The notes below the pieces were generated by a model. The model saw only the letters and a list, made by a program, of their open reading frames with translations. It was not told the DNA's origin and did not search any database. The translations under genes and the position numbers were made by a program. Positions 49,405-57,308 of a DNA stretch of 64,000 nucleotides are shown piece by piece; the stretch's first letter is position 1, and every line of letters starts with the position of its first letter. The DNA lies in NCBI GenBank assembly GCA_946811185.2, contig OX328097.1, forward strand, positions 33,627,627 to 33,691,626, written 5' to 3'. This DNA comes from Hippopus hippopus (lineage: Eukaryota; Mollusca; Bivalvia; Cardiida; Cardiidae).

Positions 49405-50187
49405 ATGGATATTATAAACTTATCATGGAATGAAGTAGTATCGAGGAGATTTAATCACTCCCTTTTACCAAAAAGTATTAGAGGTTTAATTATAGGCAAA
49501 TCAGGATGCGGTAAAACTACTTTATTGTTAAATCTTTTACTTAGACCGGGTTGGCTCGACTACAACGATTTGAGTGTTTTCGGAAAAAGTCTTTTTCAAC
49601 CAGAATACCGAATACTAAAAAAGGCATTTGAAGAAAAACTACCGAAAGAATGTATCTTAAGGTTGTTTAACATGCGTGATGACATACAAGAACTAAACAT
49701 TTCACCAACGGCTTTAGTCGAAGAATGGATTAAAACGATTAAGAACGAGTCGGATATAAATTGCAACTTCTTCGAAAATGCTAGTGATGTGCCTGATCCG
49801 AGAGAGTTAAACTCGGAAAATAAAAATTTAATAATTTTCGACGATTTACTTTTAGAAAGGCAAAATAAATGCGAGTGTTACTATATTCGAGGAAGGCATA
49901 GTAATGTTGACTGCTTTTACCTCTCACAGAATTATTTTAGACTACCTAGACAAACTATTAGAGAAAACGCTAATTTTATTTGCCTTTTCCCGCAAGACTT
50001 AAAAAACATTAATTATATTTATAACGATCATGTAGGTGAAGATATGCCTAAGGACGAGTTTAGAAAATTTTGTCAAAAGACGTGGGAAAAACCGCATGGT
50101 TTCGCTATTATCGATCTAACCAGTAAAAAGCATGATGGGAAGTATAGAAACGGTTTTGATAATTTTTACGTGCCAAAGTCAGTATAA
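49405..50187 (+). CDS. ATP: FtsK-HerA family genome-packaging ATPase, 260 aa
   Basis: Walker A GKSGCGKT at 31-38 and Walker B LIIFDDL at 142-148 with adjacent acidic pair Asp146-Asp147. The sensor-like SQN in FYLSQNYFRLP at about 171-181 and a downstream KTWEKPHGFAIIDL region are typical of the viral A32-like packaging ATPases in Polintons and adintoviruses. It should drive DNA into preformed capsids at the portal vertex. Length matches the family. GTTATATAAA abuts the ATG. It opens the plus-strand block of virion genes. Confidence 0.93.
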   Translation: MDIINLSWNEVVSRRFNHSLLPKSIRGLIIGKSGCGKTTLLLNLLLRPGWLDYNDLSVFGKSLFQPEYRILKKAFEEKLPKECILRLFNMRDDIQELNISPTALVEEWIKTIKNESDINCNFFENASDVPDPRELNSENKNLIIFDDLLLERQNKCECYYIRGRHSNVDCFYLSQNYFRLPRQTIRENANFICLFPQDLKNINYIYNDHVGEDMPKDEFRKFCQKTWEKPHGFAIIDLTSKKHDGKYRNGFDNFYVPKSV

Positions 50188-50209
50188 CTTAACAAAAAAT
50201 TATATAAAA

Positions 50210-50533
50210 ATGGAAGCAATTGATCGTTTAATAGATAAAATGAATAAAGCTATGGATATATTTGATAATATAGTAAAAGATTATCATAAAATCTCGGAAG
50301 ATCCTAATTCCGAATTTTTTGTTAGGATGTTATTATATCATCGACAAGAGCTATTTAATTTAATGTATGATATTGCGGGTGCTATGAATAATGATGATGA
50401 TGTTAAAAAGTTAAAAAAAATGTTTGCTATGATAACGGAGATTTGCTCGAAAACGGGTAAAAATAAATTAGAGAATGTTAATGGTAGGTTAGAAAATATT
50501 ATTCCGATATTTTTCCCTAGTTACGAAAAATAA
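50210..50533 (+). CDS. Small helical protein, 107 aa
   Basis: Not recognised. I start it at the ATG at 50,210 because TTATATAAAA abuts that codon, as in its neighbours; the frame extends upstream into the ATPase gene but that part is unlikely to be used. It is predicted all-helical, with heptad-like spacing of Ile, Leu and Met and Lys/Glu/Asp between (residues 1-40 and 60-95). No Cys-His clusters beyond a single Cys, and no membrane segment. It sits 22 bp after the ATPase stop and before the minor capsid gene, so a virion or packaging accessory is plausible. Confidence 0.65.
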   Translation: MEAIDRLIDKMNKAMDIFDNIVKDYHKISEDPNSEFFVRMLLYHRQELFNLMYDIAGAMNNDDDVKKLKKMFAMITEICSKTGKNKLENVNGRLENIIPIFFPSYEK

Positions 50534-50603
50534 TATATATTTATCTAGTATCATTTAACCTGATAAATATATAATTTTAATAGAATGCTCGTATTACTAT
50601 ATG
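50532..50603 (+). promoter_or_regulatory. Intergenic hairpin plus 17-bp motif, copy 1
   Basis: The 12-bp stem at 50,534-50,545 and 50,562-50,573 encloses a 16-nt loop (TAGTATCATTTAACCT). It is followed by GCTCGTATTACTATATG at 50,587-50,603. The 45-bp hairpin block recurs at 52,559 with two mismatches. Confidence 0.75.
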
Positions 50604-50637
50604 AGATATATTTTAAATATTTTCGCTTTTTAATAAA

Positions 50638-51414
50638 ATGGAAGTAGATCTTTTAAAAAAAATCGTAAAAAATACGGAACACAAAACGTCGTTTCAAATT
50701 ATAGTAAGCGATAACAAGACACGTTTTAGAACGAGATTTAATCCTCCGATTCAACTGGAAAAGGATAAAGTATACGAAATAGCGTTAGTAAACCTCGAAA
50801 CTTACTACTCTTTTCCAAACATTGATGAAACGAATAACACGATCGTTTATTCTCCGGACAATGGTACCACATGGATTAAAATAAAAATACTCGTAGGAAG
50901 TTATGACCTCGTTGACATTAATGATACGATTCGTCAGGAAATGAGAAAAAATGGTCATTACGACAGAATTAATGAAGAGTATTATATTAACTTTTCCGCG
51001 AATACTAATACCTTAAAGTCTGTTCTTACTATAGAAGATGGTTATCAAGTAGATTTTAATCAACCGGGATCCCTCGCTAAAGTATTAGGATTTACTCGAT
51101 CTAAATATACGCGAGGATTTCACGAGTCGGAGAATGTAGTGAACATTCTTAGTATAAATAGTTTACTCGTTAACGTGGATATTATTTCGGGAAGTTACGT
51201 TAATGGTTCGACGAAAAATACTATTTACTCTTTTTTCCATGATGTTGCGCCCGGATATAAGATAATAGAGTCACCGGTTAATTTAGTATACTTACCAATA
51301 ACGTTAGACGAAATACATAACCTAGAGGTAAATATTACGGATCAAGATGGTAATTTACTAAATCTTAGAGGCGAAAATTTAACAATTAGGTTTCATATTA
51401 GAGAAGCGAGATAA
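50638..51414 (+). CDS. mCP: Minor capsid (penton-like, single jelly-roll) protein, 258 aa
   Basis: Recognised by overall resemblance to Polinton minor capsid proteins: FQIIVSDNKTRFRTRFNPPI at the start, then a beta-strand pattern through the protein (EIALVNLETYYSFPN, an ALT.GFTR-like LAKVLGFTRSKY, NSLLVNVDII), and LNLRGENLTIRFHIREA at the C-terminus. It should form the pentameric vertices of an icosahedral capsid. Size fits a single jelly-roll of about 200-260 residues. It follows a regulatory hairpin and has TTTTAATAAA at the ATG. The fold assignment rests on family knowledge and was not computed. Confidence 0.85.
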   Translation: MEVDLLKKIVKNTEHKTSFQIIVSDNKTRFRTRFNPPIQLEKDKVYEIALVNLETYYSFPNIDETNNTIVYSPDNGTTWIKIKILVGSYDLVDINDTIRQEMRKNGHYDRINEEYYINFSANTNTLKSVLTIEDGYQVDFNQPGSLAKVLGFTRSKYTRGFHESENVVNILSINSLLVNVDIISGSYVNGSTKNTIYSFFHDVAPGYKIIESPVNLVYLPITLDEIHNLEVNITDQDGNLLNLRGENLTIRFHIREAR

Positions 51415-51436
51415 ATAAAAAATAGTTATATATAAA

Positions 51437-52021
51437 ATGACGAGTTACGTTAATGTTAAAGTAAATATATCGGAAGGGCAAAAGGAAAAACTTCAACACG
51501 CTGTTAAAGCCGGTTGTCCAGTAAGTATTCGTTTAGGTCACGAAGATTTACGTGGTAATGACGTTTTAGCGGTTACCGATTCGCAATCGAGAAAACTGGC
51601 TAAATCGTATGAGAATGGTACGGGTATAACTATTAGAATGTCTGCGAAACAACTTAAACATAACACGAAAGTAGAAGGGGGTTTTCTCGGAATGTTAGCT
51701 GGGTTAGCCGCTAGAGCTTTACCGATGTTAGCGAAAACCGTTTTACCGGCTTTAGGTGTTGGTGCTCTTTCCGGATTAGCGCAAACGGGTGTACAAAAAG
51801 CGATGGGATCGGGTCTTTACCTTAAAAAAGGAGGATGCACGTGTCAAGTTGAAACTGACGGATCTGGATTGTACTTAAAACCGTACAAAGGTAAAGGATT
51901 ATCTCACGTTGGTGATGGGTTGTATCTAAAGCAAGGAGGAAAATTGTATGATGGAAGAGGACTTTTACTCGGACCTAATAGTCCATTCGCTAATATCCCT
52001 ATCTTAGGAGCTATATTATAA
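51437..52021 (+). CDS. Candidate membrane-active virion protein with GLYLK repeats, 194 aa
   Basis: Residues 1-75 are a compact domain (VNVKVNISEGQKEKLQHAVK start). Residues 80-120 are a hydrophobic Gly/Ala/Leu segment (GGFLGMLAGLAARALPMLAK) able to form an amphipathic or membrane helix. The tail has three SGLYLK/DGLYLK repeats with basic and Gly residues, then a final GRGLLLGPNSPF and hydrophobic end. This matches the membrane-active (adenovirus pX/pVI-like) class described for adintoviruses, probably packaged with the genome or used in membrane lysis. TATATATAAA abuts the ATG, 22 bp after the minor capsid stop. Confidence 0.7.
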   Translation: MTSYVNVKVNISEGQKEKLQHAVKAGCPVSIRLGHEDLRGNDVLAVTDSQSRKLAKSYENGTGITIRMSAKQLKHNTKVEGGFLGMLAGLAARALPMLAKTVLPALGVGALSGLAQTGVQKAMGSGLYLKKGGCTCQVETDGSGLYLKPYKGKGLSHVGDGLYLKQGGKLYDGRGLLLGPNSPFANIPILGAIL

Positions 52022-52067
52022 AAAAAATTTATTTTTATTTTTCTTTCTATTAAAAAATATTGGTGTT

Positions 52068-52526
52068 ATGGAACCGTTAAAAGAATTTATAAAAGAATTA
52101 AACTTAGACTACGATAATGGTTTAATGGATAATATAGATAACATGAAAGAGGATTTAATAAACGAAGAGATAGCTCGCGAAAAAATTAAAGATTTAATAT
52201 TTTTAGATAAAACTACTTTACAAAATTTTTATACTTTAGTAAACGATTACGGTGATGAGATTTTAGATTCTATCGATCCGGAATTTAGACAAGATCATTA
52301 CGTGTATAATATATTTTACGGTCGTATTAAGATGTTTAAAAATACGTCTAAAAAATTTTTAATATCGTATATTAAAAATATAACGTGGTTAGATGATGAA
52401 GAAAAACATGATATAGATTTATCGTTATACACCGAAAATTTAACCGAAGATTTAACTAGAAACGAATTAATATATCGAATAATAATGATAGAAAATATTA
52501 TAGAAAATGATTGTTTTAATAAATAA
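52068..52526 (+). CDS. Helical MEPLK-family protein, 152 aa (internal paralogue)
   Basis: The third member of the family at the two ends, with MEPLKEFIKELNLD start, EILDSIDPEF near residue 70 and LTRNELIYR near 133-141. It is more diverged than the terminal pair and lacks the basic C-terminal tail. Like its paralogues it lacks the TATAAAA-ATG arrangement; ATTGGTGTT precedes the ATG instead. It lies between two core genes, so it may have been copied from a terminal gene, or the reverse. Confidence 0.7.
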   Translation: MEPLKEFIKELNLDYDNGLMDNIDNMKEDLINEEIAREKIKDLIFLDKTTLQNFYTLVNDYGDEILDSIDPEFRQDHYVYNIFYGRIKMFKNTSKKFLISYIKNITWLDDEEKHDIDLSLYTENLTEDLTRNELIYRIIMIENIIENDCFNK

Positions 52527-52558
52527 AAATTTCTAAAAAAGTATTTTTTCGAGCAAAA

Positions 52559-52632
52559 AATATATATTTATCTAGTATCATTTAACCAGATAAATATACA
52601 ATTATCTTTCATGTTCATATAGTAACACGAGC
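52559..52632 (+). promoter_or_regulatory. Intergenic hairpin plus inverted 17-bp motif, copy 2
   Basis: The hairpin block 52,559-52,603 differs from copy 1 at two positions, one of them in the loop. The motif is here in reverse orientation at 52,616-52,632 (complement GCTCGTGTTACTATATG). Confidence 0.75.
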
Positions 52633-52672
52633 TAAAATGAGATATTTAAATATTATTTTCGTCAAAATAAAA

Positions 52673-53050
52673 ATGGATATACATAAACTCGGTATAAAAC
52701 CTAATATTACTACTCGACATAAAACTATATTTTGGAAACCTCATTTACGAGGAGTAAGATTTCCACCCTTAAAACACGATCCTCTAAAATGGAAAATATA
52801 CTCGCAAGTAACTATCAAGATTCCTCCTCGTGATGGGATGAGACTTTCGCTAGGATTCGGTTATATAACTACACGAGGAGTCGTAACGATATCCGTTAGT
52901 AATAAATGGAAAGATAGTTTAACCATTCTTAATGGAGTACATCTTGATAATGAGGTTGATGATATCTTAGTTTACATTTATAATTTCTCGCAAAAACCGA
53001 TCGAAATACCCGAGGGAGAGTTATTCTGTTATCTAAATTACTCGACATAA
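52673..53050 (+). CDS. Possible degenerate dUTPase-fold protein, 125 aa
   Basis: I prefer the ATG at 52,673, which follows CAAAATAAAA; an in-frame ATG at 52,637 would add 12 residues. The C-terminal half reads like the trimeric dUTPase core: GMRLSLGFGYITTRG, then NGVHLDNEVDDILVYIYNFS and IEIPEGELFCYL. These correspond in spacing to the G.(I/V)D..Y.G.(I/V).(V).(L).N.(S) and (I)..G.(R)(I) parts of that fold. The RSG-type phosphate motif and the Gly-rich C-terminal arm are absent, so catalysis is unlikely. It could be an exapted binding protein, as proposed for adenovirus E4-ORF1. This is inference and needs a structure comparison. Confidence 0.5.
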   Translation: MDIHKLGIKPNITTRHKTIFWKPHLRGVRFPPLKHDPLKWKIYSQVTIKIPPRDGMRLSLGFGYITTRGVVTISVSNKWKDSLTILNGVHLDNEVDDILVYIYNFSQKPIEIPEGELFCYLNYST

Positions 53051-53071
53051 AAAAATTATTATATTAATAAA

Positions 53072-53719
53072 ATGGATGATACGGATCAAAAACACCCTAA
53101 TAAAATATATCCCCCATTACCTACCGCGAGTGCTCCACCTATAGAAATGCATGACCAAGGTCATTCCTATCGTTTACAAAAAATATCGGAAGTACAAAAG
53201 TTTCTCGAAAATGAAATTCGAGATAGAGAAGCTCTGGCCAAAAAGTATTTTCGTGCCTCTAGAATAGTAGACAACGTTGATACCGTCCTGGTAACTATAA
53301 CAATGGCCGCCGGTGCTGGTGGTATAGGTTTGCTTTCTACCGTTGTAGCTATTCCGGCTGTAGTAGCATTAGAAGCAACGGCTTTGGGAACCGGTCTTCT
53401 TTCATTGGTAGGTAAGTACGTTGTTAGAAATAGTAGAAGCAAAGGAGAAAAGCATCAAAAGATTAGAATGTTAGCTGATGCTAAGTTAGATACCGTTTCA
53501 ACGCATATATCCAAAGCTTTAACCGACAATTATATCTCCGATGATGAATTCAAACTAATCATGGAAGAATTAGACAAATATAAAAACATGAAGGAAGAGA
53601 TACGTACCAAGATCAAAAAGAAGATATCTACCGAAAACAAAGAAAGTTTAATCGAGAGAGGGAGGCAAGAAGCGCGTGAGTCCTTTCGGAGACTCGTCGA
53701 AAAGAATCAACCTCATTAG
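53072..53719 (+). CDS. Two-helix membrane protein with late-domain-like motifs, 215 aa
   Basis: Order of features: a Pro-rich N-terminus with YPPL at 13-16 and PTAS at 17-20; a charged coiled region (33-66); two hydrophobic Gly/Ala-rich segments at about 71-94 and 96-117, likely a transmembrane hairpin; then a long Lys/Glu-rich helical tail with SKALTDNYISDDEF and IERGRQEARESFRRL. I recall similar proteins in other Polintons but with no assigned function. YPxL and PTAP-like sequences recruit ALIX and TSG101 in enveloped viruses. Here they may mark membrane budding or may be chance in a Pro-rich tail. TATTAATAAA abuts the ATG. Confidence 0.7.
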   Translation: MDDTDQKHPNKIYPPLPTASAPPIEMHDQGHSYRLQKISEVQKFLENEIRDREALAKKYFRASRIVDNVDTVLVTITMAAGAGGIGLLSTVVAIPAVVALEATALGTGLLSLVGKYVVRNSRSKGEKHQKIRMLADAKLDTVSTHISKALTDNYISDDEFKLIMEELDKYKNMKEEIRTKIKKKISTENKESLIERGRQEARESFRRLVEKNQPH

Positions 53720-53805
53720 AAGAATTATAAAGAATAGACCGAGACTCGGTTTGCCCGAAATTAGGTGTAAGTGTATTTGCGAAATAGGTGATACCTCGGA
53801 CATGT

Positions 53806-53858
53806 AATATATAAGAGAATCTCTTATATATTAAATTTTTTGCTCGTGTTACTATATG
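53806..53858 (+). promoter_or_regulatory. Intergenic palindrome plus 17-bp motif, copy 3
   Basis: A perfect 13-bp inverted repeat (AATATATAAGAGA, 1-nt centre) at 53,806-53,832 differs in sequence from the hairpins in copies 1 and 2. It is followed by the same GCTCGTGTTACTATATG at 53,842-53,858. Confidence 0.75.
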
Positions 53859-53868
53859 GACATAATAT

Positions 53869-53904
53869 AAAACTACGTAAAAAACTACGTTAAAAACTAC
53901 GTTA
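53869..53904 (+). repeat. Three 12-bp tandem repeats
   Basis: AAAACTACGT(A/T)A three times, directly upstream of the next gene. Candidate promoter array. Confidence 0.7.
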
Positions 53905-53929
53905 AAAAATTATTTTAGTAATTAAAAAA

Positions 53930-54544
53930 ATGTCTTTTTTAAAAATCTTTGATCCTACAAAAAGGGACTTAATCGTAAAAGAGTATCTCGAAACAAGAAA
54001 GAAGATTCGAGATAATCTACTAGCGGAGAGAACGGGTAAACAAGAATTACAAACCGATCTTTCAAGGTTTTTTAAACCTATTACTGAAACGCAAAAAGCT
54101 ACAGCGAGGGAAATTACTGAGAGACTTAAACCTATTAAAGAAGCTATCGAAAAATTACCGCAAGCTATTAATCTACCAGCTTTTCCAACAATAGAAGCTT
54201 ATCCCTCCGAAGAAAAACCATCTATTGAGGAAAGTAAAATGAAGGAATATGAACATACAAATTGGATTGGACCACGTGCAAGGGAGTATCTAACAAAATT
54301 TCTTGGTAAAGATGATGTTGATAGAACATATGGATTACGTGATGAAGGTGGTAAATTTTTTATCGGTAGCAAAAGGGTAATAATTGATGAGGATGATATT
54401 ATTATTGGTACCGAGGAGCATATAGGAACACCTGGTTTATGGGAGTTAATTATTGCTAAAGAACCGAGAGAAATATATACACTCGAGGATCTTGCAGAAT
54501 ATGGATATATAATTGAAAAAAACCAACGCTCTTCATCGAAATAA
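53930..54544 (+). CDS. Conserved Polinton protein of unknown function, N-terminal part (204 codons)
   Basis: Residues 1-90 are charged and helical (LIVKEYLETRKKIRDNLL, then TETQKATAREITERLKPIKE). A Pro-rich hinge follows (LPAFPTIEAYPSEE). From about 105 a compact region contains WIGPRAREYL, YGLRDEGGKFFIGSKRVIID and GTPGLWELI, which I recall as a recurring Polinton protein. The frame changes by +1 at an A7 run (54,516-54,522), after which only a spurious RSSSK tail precedes the stop. The homologous sequence continues in the next entry. TAATTAAAAAA precedes the ATG. Confidence 0.75.
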   Translation: MSFLKIFDPTKRDLIVKEYLETRKKIRDNLLAERTGKQELQTDLSRFFKPITETQKATAREITERLKPIKEAIEKLPQAINLPAFPTIEAYPSEEKPSIEESKMKEYEHTNWIGPRAREYLTKFLGKDDVDRTYGLRDEGGKFFIGSKRVIIDEDDIIIGTEEHIGTPGLWELIIAKEPREIYTLEDLAEYGYIIEKNQRSSSK

Positions 54545-54818
54545 CGATCCGGATGAACGATATCCTAAAAGTTCTAAAGGGGAAAAATGGGCTAAAATTC
54601 TTAGACCTATTTGGCAAACAAGAAAAAAGTTTGAAGGAAAAGGAATTGTTATCCCGTGCGACCCTAACGCGTTAATAGAGAGACTAGACCTGTTATTAGC
54701 GAGTAAAAAAGCGGGTAACACGGGTGTAAGAAACGAGTTAGTGAGCATTTGTGACGAATTAAAAAGGCAAGGTGTTTTAAATTCGAGCTCTTATAAAAAT
54801 TTAATGTCTATACTATAA
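54513..54818 (+). CDS. Continuation of the same broken gene, C-terminal part (about 101 codons)
   Basis: This open segment has no ATG before its last five codons; its first codon is TTG inside the upstream gene. It encodes NALHRNNDP, a KSSKGEKWAKIL block and LASKKAGNTGVRNELVSIC. I recall these as the C-terminal end of the protein in the previous entry. So this is one gene split at the A7 run, not an independent gene. Confidence 0.75.
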   Translation: MKKTNALHRNNDPDERYPKSSKGEKWAKILRPIWQTRKKFEGKGIVIPCDPNALIERLDLLLASKKAGNTGVRNELVSICDELKRQGVLNSSSYKNLMSIL

Positions 54819-54822
54819 AAAG

Positions 54823-55212
54823 ATGATCATTACTAAGAAACACGGATTTAAAAAAAGGTATTCATACGGTGGTACCGGAATCTTTGATAGCGTTGCTAAC
54901 TTTTTAGCGAGACTTTTTACTAGTAGCGCGGCTAAACAAATTGCGTCTTCCGCCGTTGATGTAGGAAAGAGTGTAGCTAAGGAAGGTGCAAAGAAAGCTT
55001 TAGAGGTTGGAAAAAGTGCCGCTGTAGAAGCGGGGAAGAAATTAGTTACGAAAGCGTTAACACCAAAATCGAAGAAAATTTTACAAAAATATAGTACACC
55101 TCCTAACGAGACAAAAACGCAAAACATTAGTACATTAATAGATGGAAGTGCTATTGCTATTCAAGACTTAGTTAAAAGATTAAACGAGGGAGCGGGCATT
55201 AAAACAGTATGA
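54823..55212 (+). CDS. Amphipathic Gly/Ala/Lys-rich virion protein candidate, 129 aa
   Basis: A basic N-terminus (HGFKKRYSYGGTG) leads to a hydrophobic amphipathic helix (FDSVANFLARLFTSSAAKQI). Ala/Lys-rich repeats with KKALEVGK, SAAVEAGKK and KKLVTKAL follow at about 55-85, then a C-terminal segment ISTLIDGSAIAIQDLVKRLN. Composition resembles the second membrane-active (pVI-like) protein of adintoviruses, which would help disrupt host membranes or bind capsid and DNA. ACTATAAAAAG precedes the ATG, 4 bp after the previous stop. Confidence 0.65.
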   Translation: MIITKKHGFKKRYSYGGTGIFDSVANFLARLFTSSAAKQIASSAVDVGKSVAKEGAKKALEVGKSAAVEAGKKLVTKALTPKSKKILQKYSTPPNETKTQNISTLIDGSAIAIQDLVKRLNEGAGIKTV

Positions 55213-55238
55213 TTTAAGAAATTATATTACTTATAAAA

Positions 55239-55592
55239 ATGTTAAAATTTAATCGCGTAGATTATAAAAAATATAATACTAGTTCTATTACTATAGTAGG
55301 TGCATCTTTATCCCTAAAAGATTGTGAAATCCTAGAAATTAATAAAACGAAATACGGTTATAAAAAAGCTGTTGTGAAGTTATCTCCCGAAAAACTAATC
55401 GAGATGAAAGAGATTGAGGAAAAGGTAAATAAATGTTTACGAGAGTGGGGGATACCTGAAATAACGATTGTATACGGTAATAGAGTTTATCCTAAAACTA
55501 AAATGGAAACCGCGAGAAACATTAAACTCGAAGGTGTATTTGTTAATAACGAAAATAAGTCTTTTCCCCAGCTTTGGTTAGAGCAATTATAA
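55239..55592 (+). CDS. Small conserved protein of unknown function, 117 aa
   Basis: Alternating beta and helix pattern: SSITIVGASLSLKDCEIL, a Lys/Glu helix (LIEMKEIEEKVNKCL), then ITIVYGNRVYP, IKLEGVFVNNENKSFPQLWL at the end. The C-terminal FPQLWL is distinctive. It lies directly upstream of the major capsid gene. A nucleic-acid-binding beta-barrel is a weak guess; I do not assign a function. CTTATAAAA abuts the ATG. Confidence 0.65.
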   Translation: MLKFNRVDYKKYNTSSITIVGASLSLKDCEILEINKTKYGYKKAVVKLSPEKLIEMKEIEEKVNKCLREWGIPEITIVYGNRVYPKTKMETARNIKLEGVFVNNENKSFPQLWLEQL

Positions 55593-55629
55593 TTTTTGTT
55601 TTATTTAAAATTATAATCGTTATTATAAA

Positions 55630-56934
55630 ATGGACATTTTAAGAATTACCGAACCAATTTTAAAAGATGATAGTATTGCTGAGTATGAGCACCATGAGTA
55701 TGAACCAATCACAGGTACACATCTCAACAACTCGGGAGGAGATATTAGAATTAACATCGAGACTCAAGATATTTTTACTCATCCTAGTGAGAGTTATTTA
55801 CTTATTGTAGGCGAATTAGTAAGAAGCGATACTGGAGCAGTTTACGATGCTAACACTAATATTTCTTTAACAAACAATGGTCTCATGTATCTTTTTAAAA
55901 ATATTAAGTATCAACTTTCGGGTATGGAGATTGAATCCGTATTGAATCCTGGTCACGCTACTACGATGCTCGGGTTGTTAAAATATCCGGATGATTTTTC
56001 TAAATCGCAAGGGTTAAATCAATGTTGGTATAAGGACACCAACGTCGCTGCTGATGGTGATCCTGCTGCTGCTACCTATAACTTGGGTTTTGCCGTAAGA
56101 AGAAATTATATTATTAATAATCCTCTTCCAAGAGGTACCTTTAGCTTCAGAATTCCTTTAAAACATATATTTGGTTTTTGCGACGATTACGATAAGATAT
56201 TGTACGGAATGAAGCAAACTCTCACATTAACGAGAAATGATGATAATGATGCAATCTTTAGAGGTGGTGCTGCTCCCGCTGATGGTAGAATTAATTTAAT
56301 TAAAATATCTTGGTATATGCCACACGTGCTACCCGCGGATGGAGAGAAGATGGAACTTTATAAAATTATCGAGAAAAAAGAAAAAATACCGGTCGGATAT
56401 AGAATGAGACAGTGCGACTCTATCGCGGTTCCTCAGTCAACATCATTTACCTGGAGACTTTCTGTCAAATCATCACCCGAAGTGCCACGTTTTATTATTG
56501 TTGGATTTCAGACTGGTAAAAGCGGTGACCAACAACAAAATCCAGCCATATTTGATCATAGAAACGTTAAAAATATTTATGTTACGCTAAATTCTACTAG
56601 ATATCCCGCTGTTGATTATAATCTTTCATTCGTTGCGAACCAATTTAGTAGAGTGTATGGTGACGCTTCTCTATTTAGATCTAAGTTTTATAACATGAAT
56701 GAAATGGTGTCAAACCCTAACATTACTCCCTCAGATTATAAAGCCCTTTATCCTTTGTTTTTGTTTGACGTTTCCAAACAGAGTGAGAGATTAAAATACT
56801 CGGTAACTGATATCCAAATCAAAGCATTTTTTACCGAAAATGTACCTGCGAACACAGAGGCATATACCGTTATTATTAGCGATAGGTTAATTAACTTCCA
56901 GTCTGATGGAAATAAAATGAGTGTAGTGTATTAA
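55630..56934 (+). CDS. MCP: Major capsid protein (double jelly-roll type), 434 aa
   Basis: Recognised by similarity to Polinton major capsid proteins: LRITEPILKDDSIAEYEHHE at the N-terminus, IRINIETQDIFTHPSESYLL, LTNNGLMYLFKNIKYQLSG, a GHATTMLGLLKYPDDF segment and PLKHIFGFCDDYDKILYG. A second beta-rich half follows from about residue 240 (RQCDSIAVPQSTSFTWRLSV). Two jelly-rolls in tandem form pseudo-hexameric capsomers in this lineage. The length is on the short side for the family but covers both halves. ATTATAAA abuts the ATG. No break is seen. The assignment follows family knowledge and was not computed. Confidence 0.88.
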   Translation: MDILRITEPILKDDSIAEYEHHEYEPITGTHLNNSGGDIRINIETQDIFTHPSESYLLIVGELVRSDTGAVYDANTNISLTNNGLMYLFKNIKYQLSGMEIESVLNPGHATTMLGLLKYPDDFSKSQGLNQCWYKDTNVAADGDPAAATYNLGFAVRRNYIINNPLPRGTFSFRIPLKHIFGFCDDYDKILYGMKQTLTLTRNDDNDAIFRGGAAPADGRINLIKISWYMPHVLPADGEKMELYKIIEKKEKIPVGYRMRQCDSIAVPQSTSFTWRLSVKSSPEVPRFIIVGFQTGKSGDQQQNPAIFDHRNVKNIYVTLNSTRYPAVDYNLSFVANQFSRVYGDASLFRSKFYNMNEMVSNPNITPSDYKALYPLFLFDVSKQSERLKYSVTDIQIKAFFTENVPANTEAYTVIISDRLINFQSDGNKMSVVY

Positions 56935-56957
56935 GATATTTTTTCCTATATATAAAA

Positions 56958-57308
56958 ATGATAAAGATCGTAGATTTAAAAAAAAATTTAAAAGAAAATA
57001 ATATAAAATTTTACGGTTATTGGAATAAAAAACGCTTAGAGGAGTTGGTAAAAGAACATGGTTTGTTACCGGAGGATGAGTCGCCTAAGTTACTTAAAAA
57101 AGAAAGAAGTAAAGACCCTAAGTTTGATAGATTAAAGACTATTATGCATAATCCTAAAAAAGTTAGTTTAGAGGATGTTGAAACTAGCGAAATAAAAACC
57201 TTTCCATCTATTTATAAAGCGAGTAAATTTATAGATCGCTGCCCACAAACGATTGAGAATTGGAATGGGAGAACTTGGAATAATAAATATAAGATTAACA
57301 TTCTATAA
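56958..57308 (+). CDS. SAP-like plus NUMOD1-like DNA-binding protein, 116 aa
   Basis: Residues 1-35 resemble a SAP helix pair (VDLKKNLKENNIKFYGYWNK, RLEELVKEHGL). Residues about 69-116 resemble NUMOD-type modules found beside homing nucleases (VSLEDVETSEIKTFPSIYKA then a helix with QTIENWNG and NKYKI). No nuclease motif is present. It may help the polymerase or mark origins. TATATATAAAA abuts the ATG. It is the last small gene before the polymerase. Confidence 0.65.
   Translation: MIKIVDLKKNLKENNIKFYGYWNKKRLEELVKEHGLLPEDESPKLLKKERSKDPKFDRLKTIMHNPKKVSLEDVETSEIKTFPSIYKASKFIDRCPQTIENWNGRTWNNKYKINIL

Noticed and set aside
50132..50209. Longer start for the 107-aa protein
   Set aside because: The extension overlaps the ATPase coding region out of frame. 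The ATG at 50,210 has the abutting TTATATAAAA motif.
53167..53442. Minus-strand frame inside the membrane-protein gene
   Set aside because: It is the shadow of the plus-strand gene, with no promoter motif and no domain.
54513..54818. Independent 101-aa gene
   Set aside because: No ATG until its last five codons. The content continues the upstream gene across an A7 run.
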